From assembly GCF_000711885.1 (NCBI RefSeq), contig NZ_KL543995.1, positions 244,010 to 308,009 on the forward strand: 64,000 nucleotides of DNA. The letters run 5' to 3'. The notes beneath the pieces were generated by a model. That model was not told the origin of the DNA. It ran no database searches and saw only the letters and a program-made list of their open reading frames with translations. Positions within the stretch are counted from its first letter, which is position 1, and each line of letters starts with the position of its first letter. This document shows, piece after piece, positions 30,066 through 37,431 of the stretch. Both the position numbers and the translations under genes were made by a program. This DNA is from Chromobacterium haemolyticum DSM 19808. Its GTDB lineage: Bacteria; Pseudomonadota; Gammaproteobacteria; Burkholderiales; Chromobacteriaceae.

Positions 30066-30743
30066 ATGCATAAAAAAACGCTTCTGGCCGCAGGCTGTTT
30101 GTGGCTGACCGCCGGACCGGTCTTGGCGGAGGCCTGGTCCTATCCCGGCTGGCAGGATGGCCGCGACACCCGCGTCAAGGCGCTGGCTCTGTTGCAAACC
30201 TTGAACGCCACCTTGCTGAGCAATAGCAGCGCCACCCGCACTTTGCAGCAGTGGTGCGCCGATCACCGGATGGCGTCGCCGGCCCAGATTCGCGCCTTGC
30301 GCAATCCGGCGGACCACAAGGACGCCAGCGCGGAAGTGCGCGCCCAGTTGCAGGCGCGGCCGGGCGAACGCATCGCCTACCGCCGCGTGCAATTGGCCTG
30401 CGGCGAACACGTGCTGTCCGAGGCCGATAACTGGTATCTGCCCTCCAAGCTGAGCGCGGAAATGAACCGCCTGCTGGACAGCAGCGATGTGCCGTTTGGC
30501 CGCGCGGTAGCCGCGCTGAATTTCCGCAGGCAGACCGAGGAGGTCAAGCTGCTGTGGTCGCCGTTGCCGGCTGGCTGGGAAATGAAAGCCGCTGCTTCGG
30601 AGACCGCCGCCGCCGGGCTGGATATCGCCCAGCAAGTGCTGCAACACCGCGCCGTGCTGTATCGCGGCAGCGACAACGCGCCGTTCAGCGTGGTGGTGGA
30701 AACCTATCAGCGCGAAGTCTTCGCCTTTCCGCTGGCTTATTGA
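30066..30743 (+). CDS. Exported protein, possibly chorismate lyase-like
   Basis: This is a 225-residue protein with a clear signal peptide (MHKKTLLAAGCLWLTAGPVLA). The C-terminal segment LYRGSDNAPFSVVVETYQRE resembles the last strands of the UbiC/chorismate-lyase-like fold, and two cysteines (QQWCADH and QLACGEH) could form a disulfide. I cannot assign a function with confidence. It lies between two periplasmic binding-protein folds, one of them cyclohexadienyl dehydratase, so a periplasmic role linked to aromatic precursors is conceivable (inference only). ATG 30066 is preceded by GGGA. Confidence 0.7.
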   Translation: MHKKTLLAAGCLWLTAGPVLAEAWSYPGWQDGRDTRVKALALLQTLNATLLSNSSATRTLQQWCADHRMASPAQIRALRNPADHKDASAEVRAQLQARPGERIAYRRVQLACGEHVLSEADNWYLPSKLSAEMNRLLDSSDVPFGRAVAALNFRRQTEEVKLLWSPLPAGWEMKAAASETAAAGLDIAQQVLQHRAVLYRGSDNAPFSVVVETYQREVFAFPLAY

Positions 30744-30834
30744 GAATCTGTTCATGTTCTGCTGCGGGTCAGCAGATAGCTCGAGCCGGGTGCTGGCAGC
30801 GCCCGCCGAGTAAACATCACAAGAAAAAACGACC

Positions 30835-31608
30835 ATGATGAAGCAAAAACAAATGCTGGGCTGCCTGTTGGTGGGCAGCCTGATGGCGGGCCAGCCGGCG
30901 CTGGCGGACCGCTTGGACGACATTCTGCAACGCGGCAGCGTGCGGGTGGGCACCACCGGCGACTACCGCCCGTTCAGCGAACGCGATTCCGGCGGCGACT
31001 ACCGCGGCCTGGATATCGAAATGGCCCAGAGCCTGGCGCGGGCGCTGGGCGTCAAGTTGGAGCTGGTGGCCACCAGCTGGCCGACGCTGATGCGCGACCA
31101 CGCTGCCGGCAAGTTCGATATCGCGATGAGCGGGGTGTCGATCAATCTGGAGCGGCAGAAGAGGGCGCTGTACTCCTTGCCTTATCTGAACGACGGCAAG
31201 ACGCCGATCACCCGCTGCGAAAACGCCCAGCGTTTCCAGACCATCGCCCAGATCAACCAGCCTCAGGTCAAACTGATCGTCAACCCGGGCGGCACTAATG
31301 AAAAGTTCGCTCGCGCCCGCCTGCCGGCGGCCGCGTTGACCGTGCATCCGGACAACGTGACCATTTTCAAGCAGATCATGGACGGCAAGGCGGATCTGAT
31401 GGTGACCGATGCGGTGGAAACCCGTTACCAGCAAAAGCTGCACCCGGAGCTGTGTGCGGTACACCCGGACAAGCCGTTCGACTTTTCGCAAAAAGCCTAT
31501 CTGCTGCCCAATGACTGGCGCTGGAAAGCCTGGGTGGACCAGTGGCTGAGCCAGACACTGCAAAACGGCGAGTTCGCCGGCTTGTCGGCCAAGTGGCTGG
31601 GAAACTAA
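30835..31608 (+). CDS. pheC: Periplasmic cyclohexadienyl dehydratase PheC
   Basis: This 257-residue exported enzyme converts prephenate or arogenate to phenylpyruvate or phenylalanine in the periplasm, using a solute-binding-protein fold. It resembles Pseudomonas PheC along its whole length as I recall it: RVGTTGDYRPFSER, SWPTLMRDHAAGKFDIAMSG, NPGGTNEKFARA, VHPDNVTIFKQI and DKPFDFSQKAYLLP. A signal peptide precedes (QKQMLGCLLVGSLMAGQPALA). A second in-frame Met directly follows the first. It is a standalone gene followed by two inverted-repeat elements. Confidence 0.9.
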   Translation: MMKQKQMLGCLLVGSLMAGQPALADRLDDILQRGSVRVGTTGDYRPFSERDSGGDYRGLDIEMAQSLARALGVKLELVATSWPTLMRDHAAGKFDIAMSGVSINLERQKRALYSLPYLNDGKTPITRCENAQRFQTIAQINQPQVKLIVNPGGTNEKFARARLPAAALTVHPDNVTIFKQIMDGKADLMVTDAVETRYQQKLHPELCAVHPDKPFDFSQKAYLLPNDWRWKAWVDQWLSQTLQNGEFAGLSAKWLGN

Positions 31609-31620
31609 GCGGAACCTTAA

Positions 31621-31760
31621 GAACCTGTTCACGATCTGTTGCGCTGCGGCGATACGGCGTTAAAAACAAGCTTAAAATGCTCATGTACCACTCGACCATT
31701 CCGCTTTTTCGCTCGTTTTCGCCTTGTCTCGCTCTTGCTCGCGAGATCGTGAACAGGTTC
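31621..31760. mobile_element. Family 1 inverted-repeat element, copy d, TAA duplication
   Basis: This 140-bp element lies in the opposite orientation to copies a-c. It is flanked by TAA at 31618-31620 and 31761-31763. The ends are GAACCTGTTCACGATCT and, read inward from the right, GAACCTGTTCACGATCT, a perfect 17-base terminal repeat. The right TAA is shared with the next, shorter element. Confidence 0.92.
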
Positions 31761-31763
31761 TAA

Positions 31764-31815
31764 GAACGTGTTTTCGCCTTGTCTCGCCCCTGCTCGCGAG
31801 ACTTTGAACAGGCTC
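31764..31815. mobile_element. Family 1 internally deleted derivative (52 bp), TAA duplication
   Basis: This 52-bp element begins GAACGTGTTTTCGCC and ends TTTGAACAGGCTC. It is flanked by TAA at 31761-31763 and 31816-31818. Only one arm of the interior (CGCCTTGTCTCGC) is retained. It forms part of the stop codon of the luxR-type gene. Confidence 0.85.
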
Positions 31816-32606
31816 TAAGGCTCGCTGCCGCGTAGTTGCTCGATATAGCAATTGAACAGCTCGGCATGGCTGGCCACGCCGAGCTTCAGATACAGATTGC
31901 GGCGGTGCACCTTGACCGTTTCCGGCGAAATGGCCAATTGCTGGGCGATGGCCTTGCTGGACAGGCCGCACAGCGTCAGCCGCGCCACCTCGGCTTCGCG
32001 CTCTGACAGCTTGCCGTGGCCAAAATGACTCAGCGTTTGAGTCAGTTGGTCGGACAGGCGGGCAGAAGGCGGGGCGGGCGCGGAGCACAACTGCCAGTGG
32101 CGCCGCATTGCGGACAGCAGCCATGGCTGCATCACGCGCAGCTTGCCGATGTCGGCGGGCTCGAACTCGCTGGCCTTGCCCAGCGACAATGACAAGACCT
32201 GTCCCGCATCGACGCGCAGCAGCACCTGAACCTCGTCCACGCCGACTTCGCCGCTCATGTATCGTTGAAAATATTCGCTTTGACGGAAGTGGTCCGGCGC
32301 GATGTCGGGCAAGTGGTGGATGCCGTCGACAAAGGGATGCTGGGTGTATTGATAGAAGGGGTCCAGCAGGTACAGCCCCTGGCAGTAAAGCGCCATCGGC
32401 GACGCCGCGGCCTGATGTTGAAAATCGCACTCTTCCAGAATCCGCGGCGGCGCATCCGTGTGGTAACAGGCGGCCAGCGCATTGTCCAGCGGCACGCCGC
32501 CGCGCAACAGTAAAACCATCTGACGCCAAAACCCGGGCAGGCCGATTTGCGCCATCAGCTGAGCCAGATGATGGTGCAGCGGCAGTTCCTTCAACAAAGC
32601 TTCCAT
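31815..32606 (-). CDS. LuxR-family transcriptional regulator
   Basis: This 263-residue regulator has a C-terminal LuxR helix-turn-helix at about residues 198-258 ([20 protein letters not shown], then [16 protein letters not shown]). The N-terminal about 190 residues do not match an autoinducer-binding or receiver domain that I recognise, so the signal is unknown. It is divergent from a permease-aminopeptidase pair and probably controls it. The stop codon TAG is completed by the first base of the adjacent 52-bp element. Confidence 0.88.
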   Translation of the reverse strand: MEALLKELPLHHHLAQLMAQIGLPGFWRQMVLLLRGGVPLDNALAACYHTDAPPRILEECDFQHQAAASPMALYCQGLYLLDPFYQYTQHPFVDGIHHLPDIAPDHFRQSEYFQRYMSGEVGVDEVQVLLRVDAGQVLSLSLGKASEFEPADIGKLRVMQPWLLSAMRRHWQLCSAPAPPSARLSDQLTQTLSHFGHGKLSEREAEVARLTLCGLSSKAIAQQLAISPETVKVHRRNLYLKLGVASHAELFNCYIEQLRGSEP

Positions 32607-32720
32607 CCGGCAATCCCCGCTTGGGGTAACCCATCACGGTGATTGGGCACCTTCTCGCGTCAAAATACACTGTCTTCCGCAAGTCTGACTACAAGACCAT
32701 AGCGACAAGAGGAGAACAGC
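32607..32720. promoter_or_regulatory. Divergent regulatory region, luxR-type gene and permease
   Basis: This 114-bp gap is shared by the divergent regulator and permease. It includes CACGGTG and CGCAAGTCTGACTACAAGAC stretches and AAGAGGAG before the permease ATG. I could not define the operator. Confidence 0.4.
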
Positions 32721-34091
32721 ATGAGCCAAGAAGCAAGCAGTCCGGGATTGCGCCGCTCGTTGAGCGTGACGGATGTCGTGTTGATTACCGTATCCGGCGT
32801 GACGCCGGCCAGTTCCATTTTCGTGATTGCGCCGTTTGCACTGCAAGGCGCCGGCAGCGGGGCTTTTTTGGCCTTCGCGCTGGCGGCGGCGCTGGCCGTC
32901 GCGTTCGCGCTTTGCTACGCCGAGCTGGGCGCGGCCCACCCCAACGCCGGCGGAGAATACGTGATCATCGAGCGGGTGTTCGGCCGAGCGCTCAGCCTGC
33001 AGATGTATCTGCTGATTCTGTGTCTGCTGCTGTTCATTCCCGCGGTGCTGGCCACCGGCGCCGCGCCCTATCTGAATTCCGCGCTGGGCACCCGGCTGGA
33101 CGGCGCTGAAGTGGCGCTGGCCATGATTGTGCTGTGCTTCGGCATCGCGGTGCTGGACATCAAGCTGAACGCCTGGCTGACCGGCTCCTTCCTGCTGCTG
33201 GAGCTGGCCGCCTTGGCCTTGATCGCCTGGCTGGGTTTCAGCGAGGCGCAACAGCCGGCGACGGTGCTGTGGCAGCCGGTAAAGGCGGGGGCCGACGGCG
33301 GCCCGAGCGCGGTGTCCGCCGCGACAATCTTCGCCATGGTGGGGACGGCCGTGTTCGCTTACAACGGTTTTGGCGGGGCGGTGTACTTTGCCGAGGACAT
33401 GCGAGAAAGCGGCCGGCCGGTGGCGCGGGCGGTGCTGGCTGCGCTGTCCATCGTGGTACTGGTGGAGCTGATACCGGTGACCGCCTTGATCCTGGGGGCG
33501 CCGTCGCTGGCGGAGATGAGCCGGCAGGCTGACCCCATCAACTACGTGCTGAGTCATTTGAGCAGCCCGACGCTGGCGTGGGTGATCAGCGGCGGCATCT
33601 TTTTATCGGTATTCAACGCCATCATCGCCATCGTGGTGCAAAGCGGTCGCTTTTTGTACTCCAGCGGCAGGGACGGCTTGTGGCCGGCGCCGGCGAGCCG
33701 GGCGCTGCAGCGCATCCATCCGCGCTTTGGCACGCCCTGGGTGGCCACGCTGGCATTGGCCATCCCGTCCGCCTTGTTGACCTTTCATTCCAGCTTGGGC
33801 GATCTGGCTTCCTTCACCGTAATCATCCTGATGCTGAACTACTTATTGCTGGCGCTGGCGGCCTTGCGCAGCCGCCTGGGCCTGCACCCTCACCCTTACC
33901 GCATGCCGGGCTGGCCGTGGCCGCCCTTGCTGGCGGCGGTTGGCAGCCTGGCCCTGTTGTGGGCGGTGCTGCGGGACGCGCCGACGCGCGACTGGTGGAT
34001 TATCGGCGGCATCGCGCTGACCGGGCTCTTGCTGGCGGGCCGTAAGCAGCCTGTCGCGGTATTGATCGTTGAAGAACAGAAAGAGAGGTGA
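32721..34091 (+). CDS. APC-superfamily permease
   Basis: This is a 456-residue inner-membrane amino acid/amine permease with about 12 helices. The first helix has VLITVSGVTPASSIFVIAPF, the loop AAHPNAGGEYVIIERVFG matches the family glutamate/glycine loop, and a later conserved helix is AYNGFGGAVYFAEDM. The stop overlaps an in-frame GTG of the next gene, which encodes a D-esterase/aminopeptidase, so the import of short peptides or amino-acid amides and their cleavage may be linked. Confidence 0.87.
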   Translation: MSQEASSPGLRRSLSVTDVVLITVSGVTPASSIFVIAPFALQGAGSGAFLAFALAAALAVAFALCYAELGAAHPNAGGEYVIIERVFGRALSLQMYLLILCLLLFIPAVLATGAAPYLNSALGTRLDGAEVALAMIVLCFGIAVLDIKLNAWLTGSFLLLELAALALIAWLGFSEAQQPATVLWQPVKAGADGGPSAVSAATIFAMVGTAVFAYNGFGGAVYFAEDMRESGRPVARAVLAALSIVVLVELIPVTALILGAPSLAEMSRQADPINYVLSHLSSPTLAWVISGGIFLSVFNAIIAIVVQSGRFLYSSGRDGLWPAPASRALQRIHPRFGTPWVATLALAIPSALLTFHSSLGDLASFTVIILMLNYLLLALAALRSRLGLHPHPYRMPGWPWPPLLAAVGSLALLWAVLRDAPTRDWWIIGGIALTGLLLAGRKQPVAVLIVEEQKER

Positions 34092-34093
34092 TT

Positions 34094-35215
34094 ATGTTGA
34101 AACGAGCCAGGGCATTGGGCATTCGCATCGGCCAGGGCGAGCCCGGCCCCTTGAACGCGATTACGGACGTGCCCGGCGTGCGGGTGGGGCATGCCGCCGC
34201 CTGGGCGGATTTCGACGACGGCCGCCGCGCACGCACGGGGGTCACGGTGATTGAGCCGCGGCTGGGTTTGGCGCGGCGCAGGCCGTGCTTTGCCGGCGTG
34301 CATGTCTTGAACGGCAACGGCGACGCCACCGGGCTGGAGTGGCTGCGCGAGGCCGGCGTGCTGAGCACGCCGATCGCGCTGACCAATACCCACAGCGTGG
34401 GCGTGGTGCGAGACGCCTTGATCGCCAGCGAGCGCGAGGTGGTGGCCGGAGAGCCTCAGCTGTATTGGACCATGCCGGTGGTGCTGGAAACCTTTGACGG
34501 CCTGCTCAACGACATCAACGGCTTCCACGTGACGGCGGAGCACGCGCGCGCCGCGCAAAAGGCGGCCAGCGGCGGCTTGCCTGCCGAGGGCAGCGTGGGC
34601 GGCGGCAGCGGCATGATCTGCCACGAATTCAAAGGCGGCATCGGCACCGCCTCGCGGCGGCTGCCGGCGGAGGCGGGCGGCTGGACCGTGGGGGCGTTGG
34701 TGCAGGCCAATCATGGCAAGCGAAGCTCGCTATTGGTGGAGGGCTACCCGGTAGGCCGCCAGCTGAGTTGCATGGAGATTCCCTCTCCGTTTGAAACTGG
34801 ACGGCTGCCGCAGCCCGGCATGGGTTCCATCGTGGCGGTGCTGGCCACCGACGCACCCTTGTTGCCGGATCAATGCCGGCGGCTGGCGCAGCGCGCCGGC
34901 ATCGGCATCGCCCGCACTGGCGGCGGCACCGAGGACTCCAGCGGCGACATCTTCGTGGCCTTCGCCACTGGCAATCAGGGCTTGCCGATGACCGATTACG
35001 CCGGCAAGGGCGAGTTGACCTGCGCGGTGGAAATGGTGAACGCGGACCATCTGTCGCCCTTGTTCGAGGCGGCGGCGGAAGCGGTGGAAGAGGCCATCGT
35101 CAACGCCTTGCTGGCGGCGGGAGATCTGATGGGCAACCACGGTCGCGCGGCGCATGGACTTAAGGCCGAGCGCTTGCTGAGCGCGCTGACGGAAAGCGGC
35201 TGGCGTCCGCGTTAA
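34094..35215 (+). CDS. P1 (DmpA/S58) family aminopeptidase
   Basis: This is a 373-residue N-terminal nucleophile hydrolase of the DmpA family, which self-cleaves before a serine. The predicted processing site is G244-S245 in PGMGSIVAVLATDAPLLP, in numbering from the ATG. Other landmarks are ITDVPGVRVGHA, GGGSGMICHEFKGGIGTASR and GIARTGGGTEDSSGD. The frame could start at GTG 34088 overlapping the permease stop; I prefer ATG 34094 with AGAGG upstream. Its stop codon TAA is the left target duplication of the element at 35216. Confidence 0.9.
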   Translation: MLKRARALGIRIGQGEPGPLNAITDVPGVRVGHAAAWADFDDGRRARTGVTVIEPRLGLARRRPCFAGVHVLNGNGDATGLEWLREAGVLSTPIALTNTHSVGVVRDALIASEREVVAGEPQLYWTMPVVLETFDGLLNDINGFHVTAEHARAAQKAASGGLPAEGSVGGGSGMICHEFKGGIGTASRRLPAEAGGWTVGALVQANHGKRSSLLVEGYPVGRQLSCMEIPSPFETGRLPQPGMGSIVAVLATDAPLLPDQCRRLAQRAGIGIARTGGGTEDSSGDIFVAFATGNQGLPMTDYAGKGELTCAVEMVNADHLSPLFEAAAEAVEEAIVNALLAAGDLMGNHGRAAHGLKAERLLSALTESGWRPR

Positions 35216-35327
35216 GACCCGCTAACCAAACCCCTGATCCTGCGTTGCGCCTCCTTGTCGTACTACTTGTACTGCCTGCGTCGGCGCGCCTTGGCTCAGG
35301 TTCTCTGCGAGGTTTTGTTAGCGGCTC
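35216..35327. mobile_element. Family 2 inverted-repeat element, copy b, TAA duplication at a stop codon
   Basis: This 112-bp element is flanked by TAA at 35213-35215 (the stop codon of the DmpA-type gene) and 35328-35330. It starts GACCCGCTAACCAAACCCCTG; read inward from the right it is GAGCCGCTAACAAAACCTC. It is inverted relative to copy a. Confidence 0.88.
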
Positions 35328-35430
35328 TAAGCCGCAGGTCCGTCAGGCTCCGGCATTGGGTTTGCGCCATGTGATGCTATTATCATTGTGTGGCCGCCCC
35401 AGGCGGCGAATCGACGTGCAGGAGGCGGGC

Positions 35431-36390
35431 ATGAAGACACCGGACATTCCGGCGGACGAGCCGCAGCGTTTGGCAACCCTACGCGCGTTGGGCGTGCTGG
35501 ACACCGCGGCGGAGGAGCGTTTCGACCGGCTAACCCGCATGGCCAAGCGCTTGTTCCGGGTGCCTATCGCCTTGGTCAGCCTAGTGGACGAAAACCGCCA
35601 GTGGCTCAAGTCCTGCGTCGGCATGTCGACGGTGGAAACAGAGCGCGATATTTCCTTTTGCGGCCACGCCATTCTGGGCGATGACATCTTCTACATCCCG
35701 GACGCCTTGGCGGATGAACGTTTCGCCGACAATCCGCTGGTGACGGGCGCGCCGCATATCCGTTTCTACGCCGGTTGTCCGCTGCATGCCGCCAACGGCG
35801 CCAAGGTGGGCACTCTGTGTGTGATCGATGTCCAGCCGCGGGAGTTCGATCACGACGACGCACAGGCGCTGCACGATCTGGCGCGCATGGTGGAGGCGGA
35901 ACTGATTGCCTTCCAGGCCGCCACTACGGATGAACTGACAGGCCTTTCCAATCGGCGAGGTTTCCGGCTGCTGGCGCAGTACAGCCTCAATTTCTGCGCG
36001 CGGCAAAACCTGCCGGTCAGCCTGGCTTTTATGGACCTGGACAAGTTCAAGGCGATCAACGATTGCTTCGGTCACGCCGCCGGCGACCAGGCGCTGGCGG
36101 CCTTTGCTGAGCTGATGCATGGCTCTTTTCGATCCGCGGACTTGCTGGCGCGGCTAGGTGGAGACGAGTTCGTGGTGTTGCTGTCCGATGTCGGGCAGGA
36201 GCGGGCGCAGGCGGCGATGGCCAAATTCGCACGCCATCTGGACGCTTACAACGCCAGCTCCGGGCAGCCGTATCCGCTGGCGTTTTCCGTCGGCATCGTG
36301 GAGCTGGACGCGGAGCGCCATTTCTCCATCGAGGCCTTACTGGCGGAGGGCGATGAACTGATGTATTCGATCAAAGCCGCTAAAAGGTAG
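35431..36390 (+). CDS. GAF-GGDEF diguanylate cyclase
   Basis: This is a 319-residue soluble protein with an N-terminal GAF domain (about residues 20-155) and a C-terminal GGDEF domain (about 165-319). The active site RLGGDEFVVLL is intact, and the product-inhibition I-site RSAD lies exactly five residues upstream. It should therefore make c-di-GMP under feedback control. The GAF domain has a conserved CGHAILGDD and AGCPLHAANG. The start at ATG 35431 follows GGAGG. Confidence 0.9.
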   Translation: MKTPDIPADEPQRLATLRALGVLDTAAEERFDRLTRMAKRLFRVPIALVSLVDENRQWLKSCVGMSTVETERDISFCGHAILGDDIFYIPDALADERFADNPLVTGAPHIRFYAGCPLHAANGAKVGTLCVIDVQPREFDHDDAQALHDLARMVEAELIAFQAATTDELTGLSNRRGFRLLAQYSLNFCARQNLPVSLAFMDLDKFKAINDCFGHAAGDQALAAFAELMHGSFRSADLLARLGGDEFVVLLSDVGQERAQAAMAKFARHLDAYNASSGQPYPLAFSVGIVELDAERHFSIEALLAEGDELMYSIKAAKR

Positions 36391-36695
36391 CCGCAACCAA
36401 GTTTTTCGTGGCTGTCCGTGTGGTTTTTTGCGCCGGAACTTTCTCTTTTCATGCCCCTTTGGTCTGAAAACAGACTGCGCATTGCATGCGTTCAGAATAA
36501 TATTCAAGAGTCGGTTCAAAGCCTCGCTCTTGCTTGCAAGAGCGTAAACACGTTTTCAGAGTGGGCGCGCCGCCTGGAGCGCCGTCCCGACCTCTATGAG
36601 TACCGAGCGCACATATCTGGCGGGCAGCATAGGCCGGCACGTGCTGCACTGCTTCACCGCCGAAGCGGCGCAGGCGGCGCACTGAACGCGGCCGC
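36391..36695. other. Intergenic region with a decayed repeat and possible gene remnant
   Basis: These 305 bases contain a decayed inverted-repeat element (36508-36557) and downstream of it a short frame on the + strand (ATG 36596 to TGA 36685, 29 codons; it starts MSTERTYLAGSIGRHVLH). That frame reads protein-like and is open upstream as far as the repeat, so it may be the tail of a gene broken by the insertion. No other gene is visible. Confidence 0.4.
36508..36557. repeat. Decayed inverted-repeat element
   Basis: GAGTCGGTTCAAAGCCTCGC at the left resembles the family-1 left arm, and CGTAAACACGTTTTC resembles the right end. The interior is reduced to a few bases and the flanks do not match. 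Confidence 0.45.
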
Positions 36696-37070
36696 TCAGT
36701 CCCGCTCCAGCCAGGCTTTGGCCGCGGCCAGATCGCGCGCCACCCAGTCGGCGTCGGCTTCGAATTGCGCGTCGTCGACGCCCGGCTGGCGGAACAGCGT
36801 CAACAGCAGCTCGCAACCCTCGTCCCGCGCCAGCAGGCGCAAGGGGACGTAGATTTCCGCCAGACCGGGCGGCGACACCCAGTGATCCAGCACGCCGTAG
36901 GCGTTGGCCGGCGGAAAGCGCAAGGGCATCACGCCGTGAGGCGTGTCCGCCAGCCAGCCGTCGCTGCCGTGGTGCTGCGCGCCGGCCAGCAATTGCCCGA
37001 GGCGCTGCGCCGGGAGATATTCCGCCAGCCATCGCGTCAAACGCCGTTGGTCGCCGCGCGGTCTCCACAA
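36696..37070 (-). pseudogene. SRPBCC (polyketide cyclase/START-like) fragment, N-terminus missing
   Basis: The reading frame encodes the C-terminal two thirds of an SRPBCC-like protein: DGWLADTPHGVMPLRFPPAN, AYGVLDHWVSPPG, ELLLTLFRQPGVDDAQFEAD. A full domain would need about 50 more N-terminal residues. The frame continues upstream only to a stop at 37158, and no ATG is available; TTG at 37070 is the only plausible start. The upstream part (RGDQRRLTRWLAEYLP) does not look like the first strands of the fold. It is probably a 5'-truncated gene, though a short variant with a TTG start remains possible. Confidence 0.5.
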
Positions 37071-37199
37071 GCTTTGTGGAGTTTGCTGGAGGCGATGTAC
37101 AGCGTTGAATGCGCGCGAGAGAGGTTGCAGTTGTGGATTGCTTAGCGGTGGGATGGTTTAGTCAAGTAGACTGCCTGGAGACAAGGCGAAAAAGACAAA

Positions 37200-37221
37200 A
37201 GCCCGGACATATGTCCGGGCT
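37200..37221 (-). terminator. Terminator of tRNA-Ser
   Basis: AGCCCGGACAT and ATGTCCGGGCT form an 11-bp palindromic stem with T runs, immediately 3' of the minus-strand tRNA gene. Confidence 0.85.
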
Positions 37222-37229
37222 TTTGATAT

Positions 37230-37317
37230 TGGCGGAGGCTGTGGGATTCGAACCCACGGACGGTCGCCCGTCGGCAGTTTTCAAGACTGCTGGTTTAAAC
37301 CACTCACCCAAACCTCC
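37230..37317 (-). tRNA. serT: tRNA-Ser (anticodon UGA)
   Basis: This 88-nt gene includes an encoded CCA. The acceptor stem GGAGGTT pairs with AGCCTCC (one wobble). The anticodon loop CTTGAAA gives UGA, at 37281-37283 on the complement. The variable arm is long, as expected for a class II serine tRNA (CGACGGGCGACCGTCC). The T arm GTGGGTTCGAATCCCAC is perfect. It reads serine codon UCA. Confidence 0.95.
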
Positions 37318-37431
37318 AGCGTCTGGTCATTACCGATACGAGCAGAGTGCAAGATCACGGCATGAGCCCGACCTGCCGCACTCCCCGAATCGGTAAGAGG
37401 GCGCAATTCTAGCGGGTCTTAGCCGCTTTGA

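Noticed and set aside
37109-37396. + strand frame containing GFEPTDGRPSAVFKTAGLNH
   Set aside because: This peptide type is the well-known false translation of a tRNA-Ser gene on the opposite strand.
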